Shown: positions 7,334 through 14,664 of the stretch, one piece after another | Position numbering within the stretch: position 1 is the stretch's first letter | How the letters are laid out: every line of letters starts with the position of its first letter | Source of the DNA: Longimonas sp040409695 | Lineage (GTDB): Bacteria > Bacteroidota > Rhodothermia > Rhodothermales > Salinibacteraceae | Direction of reading: 5' to 3' | Assembly (NCBI RefSeq): GCF_040409695.1 | Contig: NZ_JARWGJ010000183.1 | Location: 1-22,792, forward strand | DNA: 22,792 bases | Notes under the pieces: generated by a model | The model's input: the letters and a program-made list of their open reading frames with translations, nothing else | Told to the model about the DNA's origin: nothing | Database searches by the model: none | Program-made: the position numbers and the translations under genes

Positions 7334-8680
7334 CTATGCCGGAACTTCGGCTGGCTGCGGGTCTTCGTGCTGCCCAAACTCAAGCGCATCAACCATTTCG
7401 ACGAGCCGCTGATCTTGCTTGTCTGATGCACGATACGTGATGTGCGCAACCGCCTGCGGCTTTTGCACCCCGTTAGAACTTTCATCTGTGTACACGTACT
7501 CCTCATTGAGAACTTCGGCAACGCGATGCACACGTGCGATGAGTGCTGGCTCGGTCACCGGTATTACAACGGTGCGCTCCACATAGTCCTTACGAATAAG
7601 TGCCAGCAGCTCTTCTTTGAGCTCTTCCACGCGAATCCCACGCAGTGCTGACACAAATACAGCATCCGGGTAGTCGCGTCGCAACGCACGGAGCAAGTGC
7701 GTATCGTCGAGCGCGTCGACTTTGTTGAAGACCAGCAGCTGCGGGATGTCGTGCGCCTCCAATTCCTCAAGCGTATCTTCGACGACCTGCATGTGGTCCT
7801 CAAAACGAGGGTGGGTTACGTCAACCACATGCATGAGCAGGTCGCTGGCGCGCACCTCGTCGAGCGTGCTCTTAAAGCTCTCGATGAGCCGGTGTGGCAG
7901 CTTTCGGATGAAACCGACCGTGTCTGAAAGCAGAACCTCCTCGACCCCATCCAGGGTAATGTTGCGCGTGGTGGCGTCGAGCGTCGCAAAGAGCTGATCT
8001 TCAGCGAAGACGTCTTCATCGGCCATGGCGTTCATGAGCGTCGACTTTCCGGCATTGGTGTAGCCAACAAGCGACACCTGCGTGTACGACCGCCGCGCCT
8101 TGCGCTGCGTCATGCGCTGCTGGTCAATCTTATCGAGCTTTTCCCGCAGCGTCGCAATACGTTTGTCGATGAGCCGCCGGTCGGTCTCGATCTGCGTCTC
8201 CCCCGGACCCTTGGTTCCAATTCCTCCTTTCTGGCGGGAAAGGTGCGTCCAGCGGCGCGTCAGTCGCGTGCGCAGATAGTGCAGCTGTGCCAGCTCTACC
8301 TGTGTTTTTGCAGCGGCTGTCTGAGCCCGTCCAGCAAATATGTCGAGAATCAGGGCTGAGCGGTCGAGCAGCTTCGCATCCATCTTGCGCTCGATGTTGC
8401 GAATCTGCACCGGCGCCAGGTCATCGTCAAAGATGACCAGGTCGGTTCCTTGCTCCGCAACCAGCCGTTTGATCTCGTTCACTTTTCCCGAACCGATGAA
8501 GGTCGCCGGGTCGATGCGCGTACGCGACTGCGTGACGCGGTCGGTAACGTGCGCTCCGGCGGTACGGGCCAGCTGCTCCAGTTCATTGAGATTGTCACGC
8601 ACGGCCCAGCGTGAGGTGTCGGGCGTAATAACGCCAACGATAATGGCCGTTTCAGTCGTATCTGGAGAGGTTGCAATCAA
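7334..8680 (-). CDS. hflX: GTPase HflX
   Basis: HflX is a translation-factor-class GTPase that binds the large ribosomal subunit and can split stalled ribosomes under stress. The 448-residue protein has the HflX N-terminal domain (about 10-190, with FIGSGKVNEI and the GGIGTKGPGETQIETD motif at 152-167) and a G domain: GYTNAGKST (206-214, P loop), DTVGF (253-257), NKVD (319-322) and SAL (344-346). The start is unusual: codon 8680-8678 is TTG and no ATG or GTG is available between the upstream stop and the conserved region. The C-terminal domain after about 370 is short and ends in an acidic/Pro stretch. It stands alone, without the hfq or hflKC genes seen next to it in enterobacteria. Confidence 0.96.
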   Translation of the reverse strand: MIATSPDTTETAIIVGVITPDTSRWAVRDNLNELEQLARTAGAHVTDRVTQSRTRIDPATFIGSGKVNEIKRLVAEQGTDLVIFDDDLAPVQIRNIERKMDAKLLDRSALILDIFAGRAQTAAAKTQVELAQLHYLRTRLTRRWTHLSRQKGGIGTKGPGETQIETDRRLIDKRIATLREKLDKIDQQRMTQRKARRSYTQVSLVGYTNAGKSTLMNAMADEDVFAEDQLFATLDATTRNITLDGVEEVLLSDTVGFIRKLPHRLIESFKSTLDEVRASDLLMHVVDVTHPRFEDHMQVVEDTLEELEAHDIPQLLVFNKVDALDDTHLLRALRRDYPDAVFVSALRGIRVEELKEELLALIRKDYVERTVVIPVTEPALIARVHRVAEVLNEEYVYTDESSNGVQKPQAVAHITYRASDKQDQRLVEMVDALEFGQHEDPQPAEVPA

Positions 8681-8794
8681 AGAGGCAATGGGGCATTATG
8701 CGGGAGTATAACGAAGACAGGCATGGCACCTGTCGTGTGGAGGTTTTACGAACGGGGGAGGTGGGTGTTGCAGCCAGTGCGGCTGGCTCAGCGC

Positions 8795-9352
8795 TTATCT
8801 GGACGGGTGCCGACTGTAGGAAGCTCGCAGCGAGAAGGCAAAGCGGTCATCGAGTTTTCGCTTTACGACCTTCTCGAAGGCAGCGCGCTGCCGATCTGGC
8901 ACGTCTATATCGAGTCGTTTCACGCCGCTTTGCGTGCGGTAAAAAAAGATAAAGTGCGCGCCACCCAACGCGGTGGGAGTCGTGCTGTAGTCAACGATGC
9001 GCCCCCATGGCACGGCGCGGCTTATGCGCACCACATCGTGCACAATGCCGTACTCTGTAATGAGCGTAGTACGTGCATGCCAGAGCGCAACAAACCAAAA
9101 AAGTCCGATAGCTGGGTATCCAAGCGCCAGCACCGGGTGGATCTTCGCTCCTGGCTCCCATGCCATGGTCATACCGGCTGCAACAGCCGTCAGAAAAAGA
9201 ACCGGACTCAGGGGAAGTCCCCCAAGCAGGCCTGTGCGCCATGCAAGCAGCGGGCGCCGAACGCGCAGGCGACTGATTACCGCGACAAGCATAAGTGTCG
9301 AAGTCACTACAGTGGCAACTGCAACTGCAATAAGGTGGGCCGCTGCAAACAC
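8795..9352 (-). CDS. Membrane protein with PH-like C-terminal domain, unknown function
   Basis: Three hydrophobic segments (about 5-27, 47-64, 77-93) precede a soluble tail (95-168) whose pattern, LITEYGIVHDVV then VPWGRIVDYSTT and GVKRLDIDVPDRQRAAFEKVV, resembles the bacterial PH-like domains found after membrane spans. The start is a GTG (9352); an in-frame TAA five codons upstream rules out an earlier start. A plus-strand frame of 226 codons overlaps it entirely but looks non-coding. It lies 118 bases after the BatA-domain gene on the same strand and may share its transcript. No function can be assigned; an envelope-associated role is only inference. Confidence 0.7.
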   Translation of the reverse strand: MFAAAHLIAVAVATVVTSTLMLVAVISRLRVRRPLLAWRTGLLGGLPLSPVLFLTAVAAGMTMAWEPGAKIHPVLALGYPAIGLFWFVALWHARTTLITEYGIVHDVVRISRAVPWGRIVDYSTTPTALGGAHFIFFYRTQSGVKRLDIDVPDRQRAAFEKVVKRKLDDRFAFSLRASYSRHPSR

Positions 9353-9470
9353 GGGTTGCTGCCGTTAAGAGAGGAACGGTTACCCGGCGTACGCACAGCC
9401 TGATTAAACGCTTGTTTTGGTTCTTTATTTGGGCTCCCAACGGGCGCCCCCAGAGAAATCCAAACGGGCT

Positions 9471-11597
9471 CTAAGACGTGCGAGACGCCGTTTCTGGCGT
9501 CCATAGGCGGGATACAGCTGTTTCTGCTATCACAAAAATCAACGCCAGCATCATAAAGACGTTCCAGAGCGCCCCGCCTGCTTGCTGCTGGTCGAGCGCC
9601 TCCGCAACGGCTTCGGGACGTGCGTCTACCGACAGTGCCTGTACATTCGCGATGCCGAGCGATTCATAGTGCGCGACGGCTTCGTCGGCAGATGCCGGGC
9701 GCAGGTCGGTCAGTGCCGCGTCGTGGTTCACGGCCAGGTGCTGCAGCACCTCTTGCTCCGTACGCAGGGCGTAGACCCCGGACGCCGACAGGCCCGGAAT
9801 CGCCACGCTGGCTCCGCCTGGGCGCGGCGTAACATCGAGGCGGGTGCGCTGATCGCCGGGCCCTTCGAGCGTAACTTCGGCCTGTGGAGATAGCCCACGC
9901 AGCGTGTGGGAAGTGGGAACGCCGGTTGTTGCTGAAGCGCCTTCTACGGAGGCTCCGGCTGTTACGTAAAAGATCGACCGGTAGAGCAGCGGAACGAAGA
10001 GCCCACGGGTTGGAAGTTCGCTCCAGTCGAGGGTCGGCGCTACCGCGGCCGTCAATGCGCGCCCGGCTCCGACCGGCCACTCGTAGAGAAACGGTGCCCC
10101 GGTAGAGAGCGCGATCAGCGTCTGCCCCTGTCCGCCACGCGGCGTCCAGTCGAGTGCGGCCCAGATGGCAGGCCGTTCGAGGGAGGGGCTTCGGGTCGGG
10201 TCGCTGGTGTCGAACATGCCAGTAAACAGCGGATGGTCAAACGCCGCTTGCTCCAGCGTAGCAACCGACGTGTCGCCTCCTGGCGCTCCGCTGATGCCTC
10301 GCACGGTCCCCCCGCCCCACGACGCAAAGAGGGCGGAGTAGCTTTCGGCATCAGGCGTGGGGTGGGGGAAGAGCAGAACGCCCCCTCCTGCCTCAACATA
10401 CTGCTGCAGACGCGCCCGCTCGCCCGACGCGACGCGTTCCGGTCCGACAAGGAGCACCGCGTCGTATGAGCTCAGATCGGCCTGTGCGAGGGCGTTGCGG
10501 TTGATGACGCGGGTCTCAAAAGTAAGGTCGCTTCCGGTGACGGCATCGGAGAGCGCCAGCTCTACGAACCGCGTGGACTGCCCTGGGCCGCGCACGAGAA
10601 GGATGCGGCGGGTTTCCGGAACGAAAAACGAAAGATAGCGGGCGTCGTCGGGGGCAAAGGCGTCGCCTTCGAGCTCGACGCGAGCGCGCACCCATCCACG
10701 CGAAGCAGGAGTAGCTGTGAATGTCGCCGTAACGGTTTCTCCGTCGGCAGGCGAAACCGTTGCCTGGGCAACACGCTCATCCTCGAAATACAGCGAGACG
10801 GCCTGTTCGCCTGCTGTCGCTCCACGGTGTTCGATTTGCGCCTCTACGTCGACAGGCTGCCCAGCCTCCACAATCGGACTGGCCACGCGTACATCGGTGA
10901 TACCGGTGTTGGCGCGAGGCTGCGTGTCGACCGGGAGCAGAGCCAGCGCCACGTCGTCGGGCCAGGCCGTGCGGAGCGAGTCGCCCAGGCGTGTGCGCTG
11001 GAAGTCGGAGGCGACATACACTACCTTGCGTGGCTGTCCCGATTCGGAGACGCGCTGTGCAGCATCGAGGGCACGCTGTGCCAGTGGCGGGGTGCCCCCA
11101 CGCGGTGCAACGGCATCGAGGTCGGCCTGTGCGGCGTTGCGGGTGCGCACCAGCCCCGCTGTCTGGTCGGGCGCAGGCACGGTGGCCCAGATGCCGGCCT
11201 GGTCGCCTGTGTCCATGGTGCGCAGTACGCCCTGCGCTCGCTGTACGGCCTGGTCGAGATAGGGACCGCTCGGACCGTCTTGCTGCATCGAGGAGCTGTT
11301 GTCTACAACGACGCCCAGCGCCGAGCGGGCGTCGGGGCCAAAGAGCGTGCCATCACCACTGCCCCAGTACGGGCGTGCAAACGCAAGCACCAGGAACGCA
11401 ATTGCAAGCATGCGCAGTGCCAGCAGCAGCCACCGTTTGACCTGGATCTTCTGTACAGCTGCCTTCTCAATGGTCTGCACAAAAGCGAGCGAACTGAAGT
11501 CCACCCGTTGCGGTTTGCGCAGGTTGAAGAGGTGCAGCATAAGCGGAATGCTTACAGCAGCAAGTGCAAGCAGCACCAACGGGTTGAGAAACGTCAC
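9471..11597 (-). CDS. BatA / von Willebrand factor A domain membrane protein
   Basis: From the GTG at 11597 the protein has 708 residues. The N-terminus (VTFLNPLVLLALAAVSIPLM, then HLFNLRKPQ) is the standard BatA start, with spans at about 6-27 and 55-75. A VWA domain follows, with its metal site begun by DNSSSM (99-104). Next is a long beta-rich stretch, then a region resembling a class I glutamine-amidotransferase-like fold (RRILLVRGPG...YDAVLLVGPE...YVEAGGGVLLFPHP). A final span lies at about 680-699, ten residues from the end. This is the long BatA form known in Bacteroidota; its role is poorly defined (envelope or stress related). The frame is open to an ATG at 11714, but the extra 39 residues do not fit the family. 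No MoxR ATPase, DUF58 or BatB gene is in the window. Confidence 0.88.
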   Translation of the reverse strand: MTFLNPLVLLALAAVSIPLMLHLFNLRKPQRVDFSSLAFVQTIEKAAVQKIQVKRWLLLALRMLAIAFLVLAFARPYWGSGDGTLFGPDARSALGVVVDNSSSMQQDGPSGPYLDQAVQRAQGVLRTMDTGDQAGIWATVPAPDQTAGLVRTRNAAQADLDAVAPRGGTPPLAQRALDAAQRVSESGQPRKVVYVASDFQRTRLGDSLRTAWPDDVALALLPVDTQPRANTGITDVRVASPIVEAGQPVDVEAQIEHRGATAGEQAVSLYFEDERVAQATVSPADGETVTATFTATPASRGWVRARVELEGDAFAPDDARYLSFFVPETRRILLVRGPGQSTRFVELALSDAVTGSDLTFETRVINRNALAQADLSSYDAVLLVGPERVASGERARLQQYVEAGGGVLLFPHPTPDAESYSALFASWGGGTVRGISGAPGGDTSVATLEQAAFDHPLFTGMFDTSDPTRSPSLERPAIWAALDWTPRGGQGQTLIALSTGAPFLYEWPVGAGRALTAAVAPTLDWSELPTRGLFVPLLYRSIFYVTAGASVEGASATTGVPTSHTLRGLSPQAEVTLEGPGDQRTRLDVTPRPGGASVAIPGLSASGVYALRTEQEVLQHLAVNHDAALTDLRPASADEAVAHYESLGIANVQALSVDARPEAVAEALDQQQAGGALWNVFMMLALIFVIAETAVSRLWTPETASRTS

Positions 11598-11920
11598 AGC
11601 GCGATACGCCAGATAGCGGGCAGAATACGGACCTGTGGTAGAACCGAGCCTTTGAACATGCAGTTCCTGCACGATACGCATCTGCCCCTGCGTGATGCTT
11701 GCTTCCGCCCGCATCCCCCTAATGCCAAACTGATACTAAGCTGATGCTACACTGATGCTACCGTTAAATTATTCGAGGCCGTTGCATCTGTACAAAACAT
11801 GAAGCATCGCTTTTCCGTATCGTGCGCTGTATCGTTTATGGTACAGACCTTGTGGCTTATGGCTACACAGCGTGTACGCACCGTCTGTGCTTTCTTCTTT
11901 GCTTTCCCGATACCTTCCTT
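11598..11920. promoter_or_regulatory. Divergent promoter region between the BatA gene and moaC
   Basis: This stretch must contain the start signals for both divergent genes. I could not fix a promoter with confidence; AT-rich taaattatt at 11764-11772 is one possible box for moaC. The region 11598-11714 might be coding if the longer BatA start were used. It contains the triple 11-base repeat listed separately. Confidence 0.4.
11730..11762. repeat. Three 11-bp tandem repeats upstream of the BatA gene
   Basis: Units ctgatactaag (11730-11740), ctgatgctaca (11741-11751) and ctgatgctacc (11752-11762) follow head to tail. The period equals about one helical turn, which would put repeated sites on one face of the DNA, but slippage alone could also make it. 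Confidence 0.85.
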
Positions 11921-12409
11921 ATGACCGACTCGCCCCCCTTAACTCGCGCTGACCTGCAAGGCGGCATTCGTATGACTGATGTCTCTGACCAACCCGACTC
12001 GATGCGCACTGCTGTTGCCACCGGCACCGTTGTTCTTGGCCCTGAAGCGTTTGAACGTGTAGAGAACAAAACCATCCGCAAAGGGGACGTGCTGAGCGTG
12101 GCCCAGATCGCGGGGATCATGGGTGCGAAGCAGACGAGCAAGCTGCTGCCCCTGTGCCACGATGTGCAGATCGACGGTGTAGAGGTCGAGTTTACGCTGG
12201 ATGCTGAAAATCATGCCATTGAAATACGCGCATTCACGAAGTCGAAAGGCATCACTGGCGTGGAGATGGAAGCGATGACGGCAGTGTCGATTGCCGCGCT
12301 GACCATTCACGACATGTGCAAGTCGGTGACAAAAGAGATTCGCATCAACGACGTTCATCTGTTGGCCAAGACCGGCGGACAGAGCGGGAACTGGAAATCG
12401 AGTGAGTAA
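11921..12409 (+). CDS. moaC: Cyclic pyranopterin monophosphate synthase MoaC
   Basis: MoaC turns the MoaA product (3',8-cyclo-GTP) into cyclic pyranopterin monophosphate, the first stable intermediate of molybdenum cofactor. The 162-residue protein keeps the known catalytic features: MTDVSDQP (18-25), KGD (54-56), LPLCH (76-80), GVEMEAMT (113-120), DMCK (131-134) and AKTGG (149-153). Some usual residues differ: CHDV in place of the common CHPL, HDMCK in place of YDMCK, and GGQSG in place of GGKSG. The ATG at 11921 matches the family length; the frame open back to 11822 adds a Cys-rich lead unlike MoaC. No other cofactor gene is in the window, so the pathway is split across the genome. Confidence 0.95.
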   Translation: MTDSPPLTRADLQGGIRMTDVSDQPDSMRTAVATGTVVLGPEAFERVENKTIRKGDVLSVAQIAGIMGAKQTSKLLPLCHDVQIDGVEVEFTLDAENHAIEIRAFTKSKGITGVEMEAMTAVSIAALTIHDMCKSVTKEIRINDVHLLAKTGGQSGNWKSSE

Positions 12410-12432
12410 CGCGCTCGCTCTGCATTGGCCGG

Positions 12433-12462
12433 TATTGCCCAATATTGCCCAGTATTGCCCAA
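12433..12462. repeat. Three 10-bp tandem repeats between moaC and the next gene
   Basis: Units tattgcccaa (12433-12442), tattgcccag (12443-12452) and tattgcccaa (12453-12462) are head to tail, 24 bases after the moaC stop and 61 bases before the next start. They may be a slippage product or a repeated binding site. Confidence 0.9.
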
Positions 12463-12523
12463 TTGTCTGGCACGCTCCGGACGGCTGTCTTTTCACGCTA
12501 CCCCTTTAACTTCTGTCTGATCT

Positions 12524-13144
12524 ATGGCTTCGACCGACGCTTCTGCCGATGACGCAGCAACAACGTCTGCTCTGGCATCCCGCGTAGCACAGCTGAGCAC
12601 GTTCGCGGCGCTGGGCACGCTTTCATGCACGCAGAACGTAACGCACACTGTGCTACGCTCCATTGGTTCTATTGAGAGCACCGAGCCCGACCTGGTGGCC
12701 GAGGAGACGCTGTGCCTGCTTGCTACCGTAACAGCGCGGGCGGTGGCCGTGGGTCTGCGTGCCGAACCGGAGCAGGCCGAGGCGCTGGAACCGGTGTTGC
12801 TTCGCCTGCCCTTTCAGTACCGCGACTACCTGATCGGACACGCTATGGTTGAAGAGGAGGATCCTGACCTGGCTGCTACCGGCGAGGCGGTGCGTGAGCG
12901 CCTTGCCAAAAAGCAGCGCTTCTACGAAACGCACTTCCCCGAAGGCCAATTTCCGGGTCCGCGGGCGCTGGGCGACAAGCTGGAATTGTGGATGGGCCGC
13001 GTAAGCCCGCCCGGCCTGCCTACGACGCCGCAGGAGCGGCTGCAAGAGCTTCCCGTTCATGCGCCTATCGTTGCACATGCCAAGCTTATGCTGGCCTACA
13101 CCCGACAAGGCGGACTTCCGGGCGATACGTCAGACGACACGTGA
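12524..13144 (+). CDS. Hypothetical cytoplasmic protein
   Basis: I do not recognise this 206-residue protein. It has no signal peptide or membrane span. An Ala/Ser/Asp-rich lead (1-18) precedes a mostly helical body; readable segments include LPFQYRDYLIGHAMVEEEDPDL (about 93-114) and an Arg/Lys-Glu helix (RERLAKKQRFYETHFPEG), then a Pro-rich loop and a helix near the end. The frame is long and its composition matches the neighbours, while the minus-strand frame over 12653-13108 looks like a shadow. The ATG at 12524 is the first available. It may be read with moaC, 114 bases upstream, but the repeat block lies between them and nothing ties it to cofactor synthesis. Confidence 0.7.
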   Translation: MASTDASADDAATTSALASRVAQLSTFAALGTLSCTQNVTHTVLRSIGSIESTEPDLVAEETLCLLATVTARAVAVGLRAEPEQAEALEPVLLRLPFQYRDYLIGHAMVEEEDPDLAATGEAVRERLAKKQRFYETHFPEGQFPGPRALGDKLELWMGRVSPPGLPTTPQERLQELPVHAPIVAHAKLMLAYTRQGGLPGDTSDDT

Positions 13145-13233
13145 GGCGCTCGCGACAAGAAGCTCATGTGTAAAGCTCAAAAGGCCTGCTCGGAGCGGTG
13201 CCGTTCCAGGTACAGTACTCCAGGTGCGACACG

Positions 13234-13264
13234 AAAAAAGGGAAGGACATTGCGTCCTCCCCTT
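13234..13264 (-). terminator. Intrinsic terminator of the response regulator gene
   Basis: An 11-bp stem with one mismatch (arms 13238-13248 and 13254-13264, loop attgc) is followed on the minus strand by a run of six T (13239-13234). It lies about 143 bases past the regulator stop. On the plus strand the tail is poor, so it mainly serves the minus-strand gene. Confidence 0.72.
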
Positions 13265-13407
13265 CGTTAGTTGACGGGTAGTAGATTAACGAACGGCTTG
13301 CCAGACGGCTTGGCGGGCTATCTGGCAGACCCCGGTAAGCGAATGCGATGCTCAATGCATGATGCTCGGAGCCCATTGCTGCCCAACTCTCTTCGTTCTA
13401 CATGTCT

Positions 13408-14160
13408 CTACACGCTCGCCGCTTCGGTATCTTCGTCGGGCGACTCGTCTTCGACACGCGTGGCTCCAATCAACTTGTAGCCGATTCCATAGACACTGCG
13501 GATCGCCCACGTCGACTCTTCGTCGCCATCCATGACATCGCGCAGGGCATTCACGTGGCGATCGATGGTGCGTGTTTCCACTTCGGCGGGTAGGTTCCAC
13601 ACGTCGCGCAGGATCTGCTCGCGTGTGGCCGTGCGTCCACGCCGGCGAATGAGATACTCAAGCAGTGCATACTCCAGATCGGTGAGCTTAACCGGCTCGC
13701 CGTCTCGCGTAACCTTCTGCTGATTCAGGTCAACGCGGAGCCCTCCCACCTCAAACACACCGCCTTCTTCGGTCGCTTGGGCCTCGCGCCGAAGCAGCAC
13801 TTCGATGCGTGCCATGAGCTCTTCCGTCGCGAACGGCTTGGTGAGGTAGTCGTCGGCGCCCGACTGAAAGCCTTGCATCTTGTGCTCGTGGTCGCCCAGC
13901 CCGGTGAGCATCAAGACAGGAGTCTGTACGCCTTCAGCCCGGGCCTGGCGCAGCACTGCAAAGCCGTCTCGGTCGGGCAGCTTGGCATCGAGAATGATGA
14001 GGTCGTATCCCGGAAGCGACACCGCCTCTTCACGCCCCGACTCGCCATCGGTTGTCATGGTCACGTCGTAATCTTGCGACTCCAGATAGAGCATCAGGCT
14101 GGTGCTTAGCTCTTCGTTGTCTTCGACGATCAGGATGCGGGGGGACTGGGCATTTTTCAT
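13408..14160 (-). CDS. OmpR/PhoB-family response regulator
   Basis: The 250-residue protein has a receiver domain (about 7-118) with the acidic pair Glu13/Asp14, phospho-acceptor Asp58 in LIILDAKLPD, Thr86 and Lys108 in LTKPF. It ends in an OmpR-type winged-helix DNA-binding domain (about 136-233, with LTDLEYALLEYLI, RTIDRHVNALR and IRSVYGIGYKL). It should bind DNA when phosphorylated and change transcription. No histidine kinase gene lies next to it, so it is an orphan within this window. The last 17 residues are an acidic tail beyond the usual end. The ATG at 14160 directly precedes the receiver domain. Confidence 0.95.
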   Translation of the reverse strand: MKNAQSPRILIVEDNEELSTSLMLYLESQDYDVTMTTDGESGREEAVSLPGYDLIILDAKLPDRDGFAVLRQARAEGVQTPVLMLTGLGDHEHKMQGFQSGADDYLTKPFATEELMARIEVLLRREAQATEEGGVFEVGGLRVDLNQQKVTRDGEPVKLTDLEYALLEYLIRRRGRTATREQILRDVWNLPAEVETRTIDRHVNALRDVMDGDEESTWAIRSVYGIGYKLIGATRVEDESPDEDTEAASV

Positions 14161-14435
14161 AGCGCGATGAAGCGGGTACGGGCAGATCAGTGAACAGCGC
14201 AGTGGCTGCAGTGCTTTTGGCAGTTTGCTAATAATAGCACACTACAACCCACGGTTGCAAATACTTATCATACACAAACAGCCACGCCCTAATTGTGTGC
14301 CGATATTTCGTGTCGGCAATGAAACAATGCTGACAGCACCGTGCACCTGTTTGGATTTTTGGATTCCGAACCGTGTCTACTGCTGTGTCAATGCTCATTG
14401 TGATAGTCGCTCTGCAATCATCCCTCCACGAAGCC
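14161..14435. other. Upstream region of the response regulator
   Basis: This AT-richer stretch has no supported gene. It contains the candidate promoter at 14229-14261 and an inverted repeat tgccga 14298-14303 / tcggca 14313-14318, flanked by a second pair attgt 14292-14296 / acaat 14324-14328. The hairpin has no T-run on either strand; it might be an operator or a remnant terminator of mutS2. Confidence 0.45.
14229..14261 (-). promoter_or_regulatory. Candidate promoter of the response regulator
   Basis: On the minus strand TTTG (14261-14258) is followed after 21 bases by TATTATTA (14236-14229), a partial fit to the Bacteroidetes TTTG / TAnnTTTG pattern, about 70 bases before the start codon. 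Confidence 0.35.
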
Positions 14436-14614
14436 TGTCATGGTGAGCGAACGGCGAAGCCAGGAGTCGAACCATCTCCTCGGGGCTTGGTACCGCCAGA
14501 TGGGCAGGGCCCTGCCCACTTCGGGGGAGATCTTTATTCACTGCGTTCATCAGTCGCTTCGCTCGTGTCAGGACTCCGCGTCTCCTTGGCGGAGCCGCTT
14601 TGCTCAAGATGACA
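14436..14614. mobile_element. MITE/REP-like element A, imperfect inverted ends
   Basis: The 179-base segment opens with tgtcatggtgagcgaacggc and, read from its far end on the minus strand, opens with TGTCATCTTGAGCAAAGCGG, so the ends are imperfect inverted repeats. Both ends run on into an ATCTCC motif. Inside are a perfect 16-base palindrome (gggcagggccctgccc, 14502-14517) and a ctccgc 14574-14579 / gcggag 14589-14594 stem. It codes for nothing. Such GTCAT..TGAGCG..ATCTC ends are widespread in intergenic repeats of many bacteria. It lies just beyond the mutS2 stop; no clear target-site duplication was seen. Confidence 0.72.
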
Positions 14615-14664
14615 CTACGTGGACGAGGCATATTCTAACCCACACATTGACCGTTGACACTATA

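Noticed and set aside
8723..9403. 226-codon plus-strand frame
   Set aside because: Arg/His/Lys-rich with no fold-like pattern; the opposite strand encodes a protein with three clear membrane spans.
9431..9449. Hairpin gggctcc / ggcgccc just past the BatA gene stop
   Set aside because: One mismatch in a short stem and no T-run on the minus strand; not good enough to call a terminator.
10827..11744. 305-codon plus-strand frame
   Set aside because: Lies wholly antisense to the BatA/VWA gene; its composition (high Arg, His, Cys) is that of a shadow frame in GC-rich DNA.
12433..12462. Possible CRISPR-like array
   Set aside because: Units are 10 bases with no spacers; a simple tandem repeat. No cas gene or repeat-spacer pattern exists anywhere in the window.
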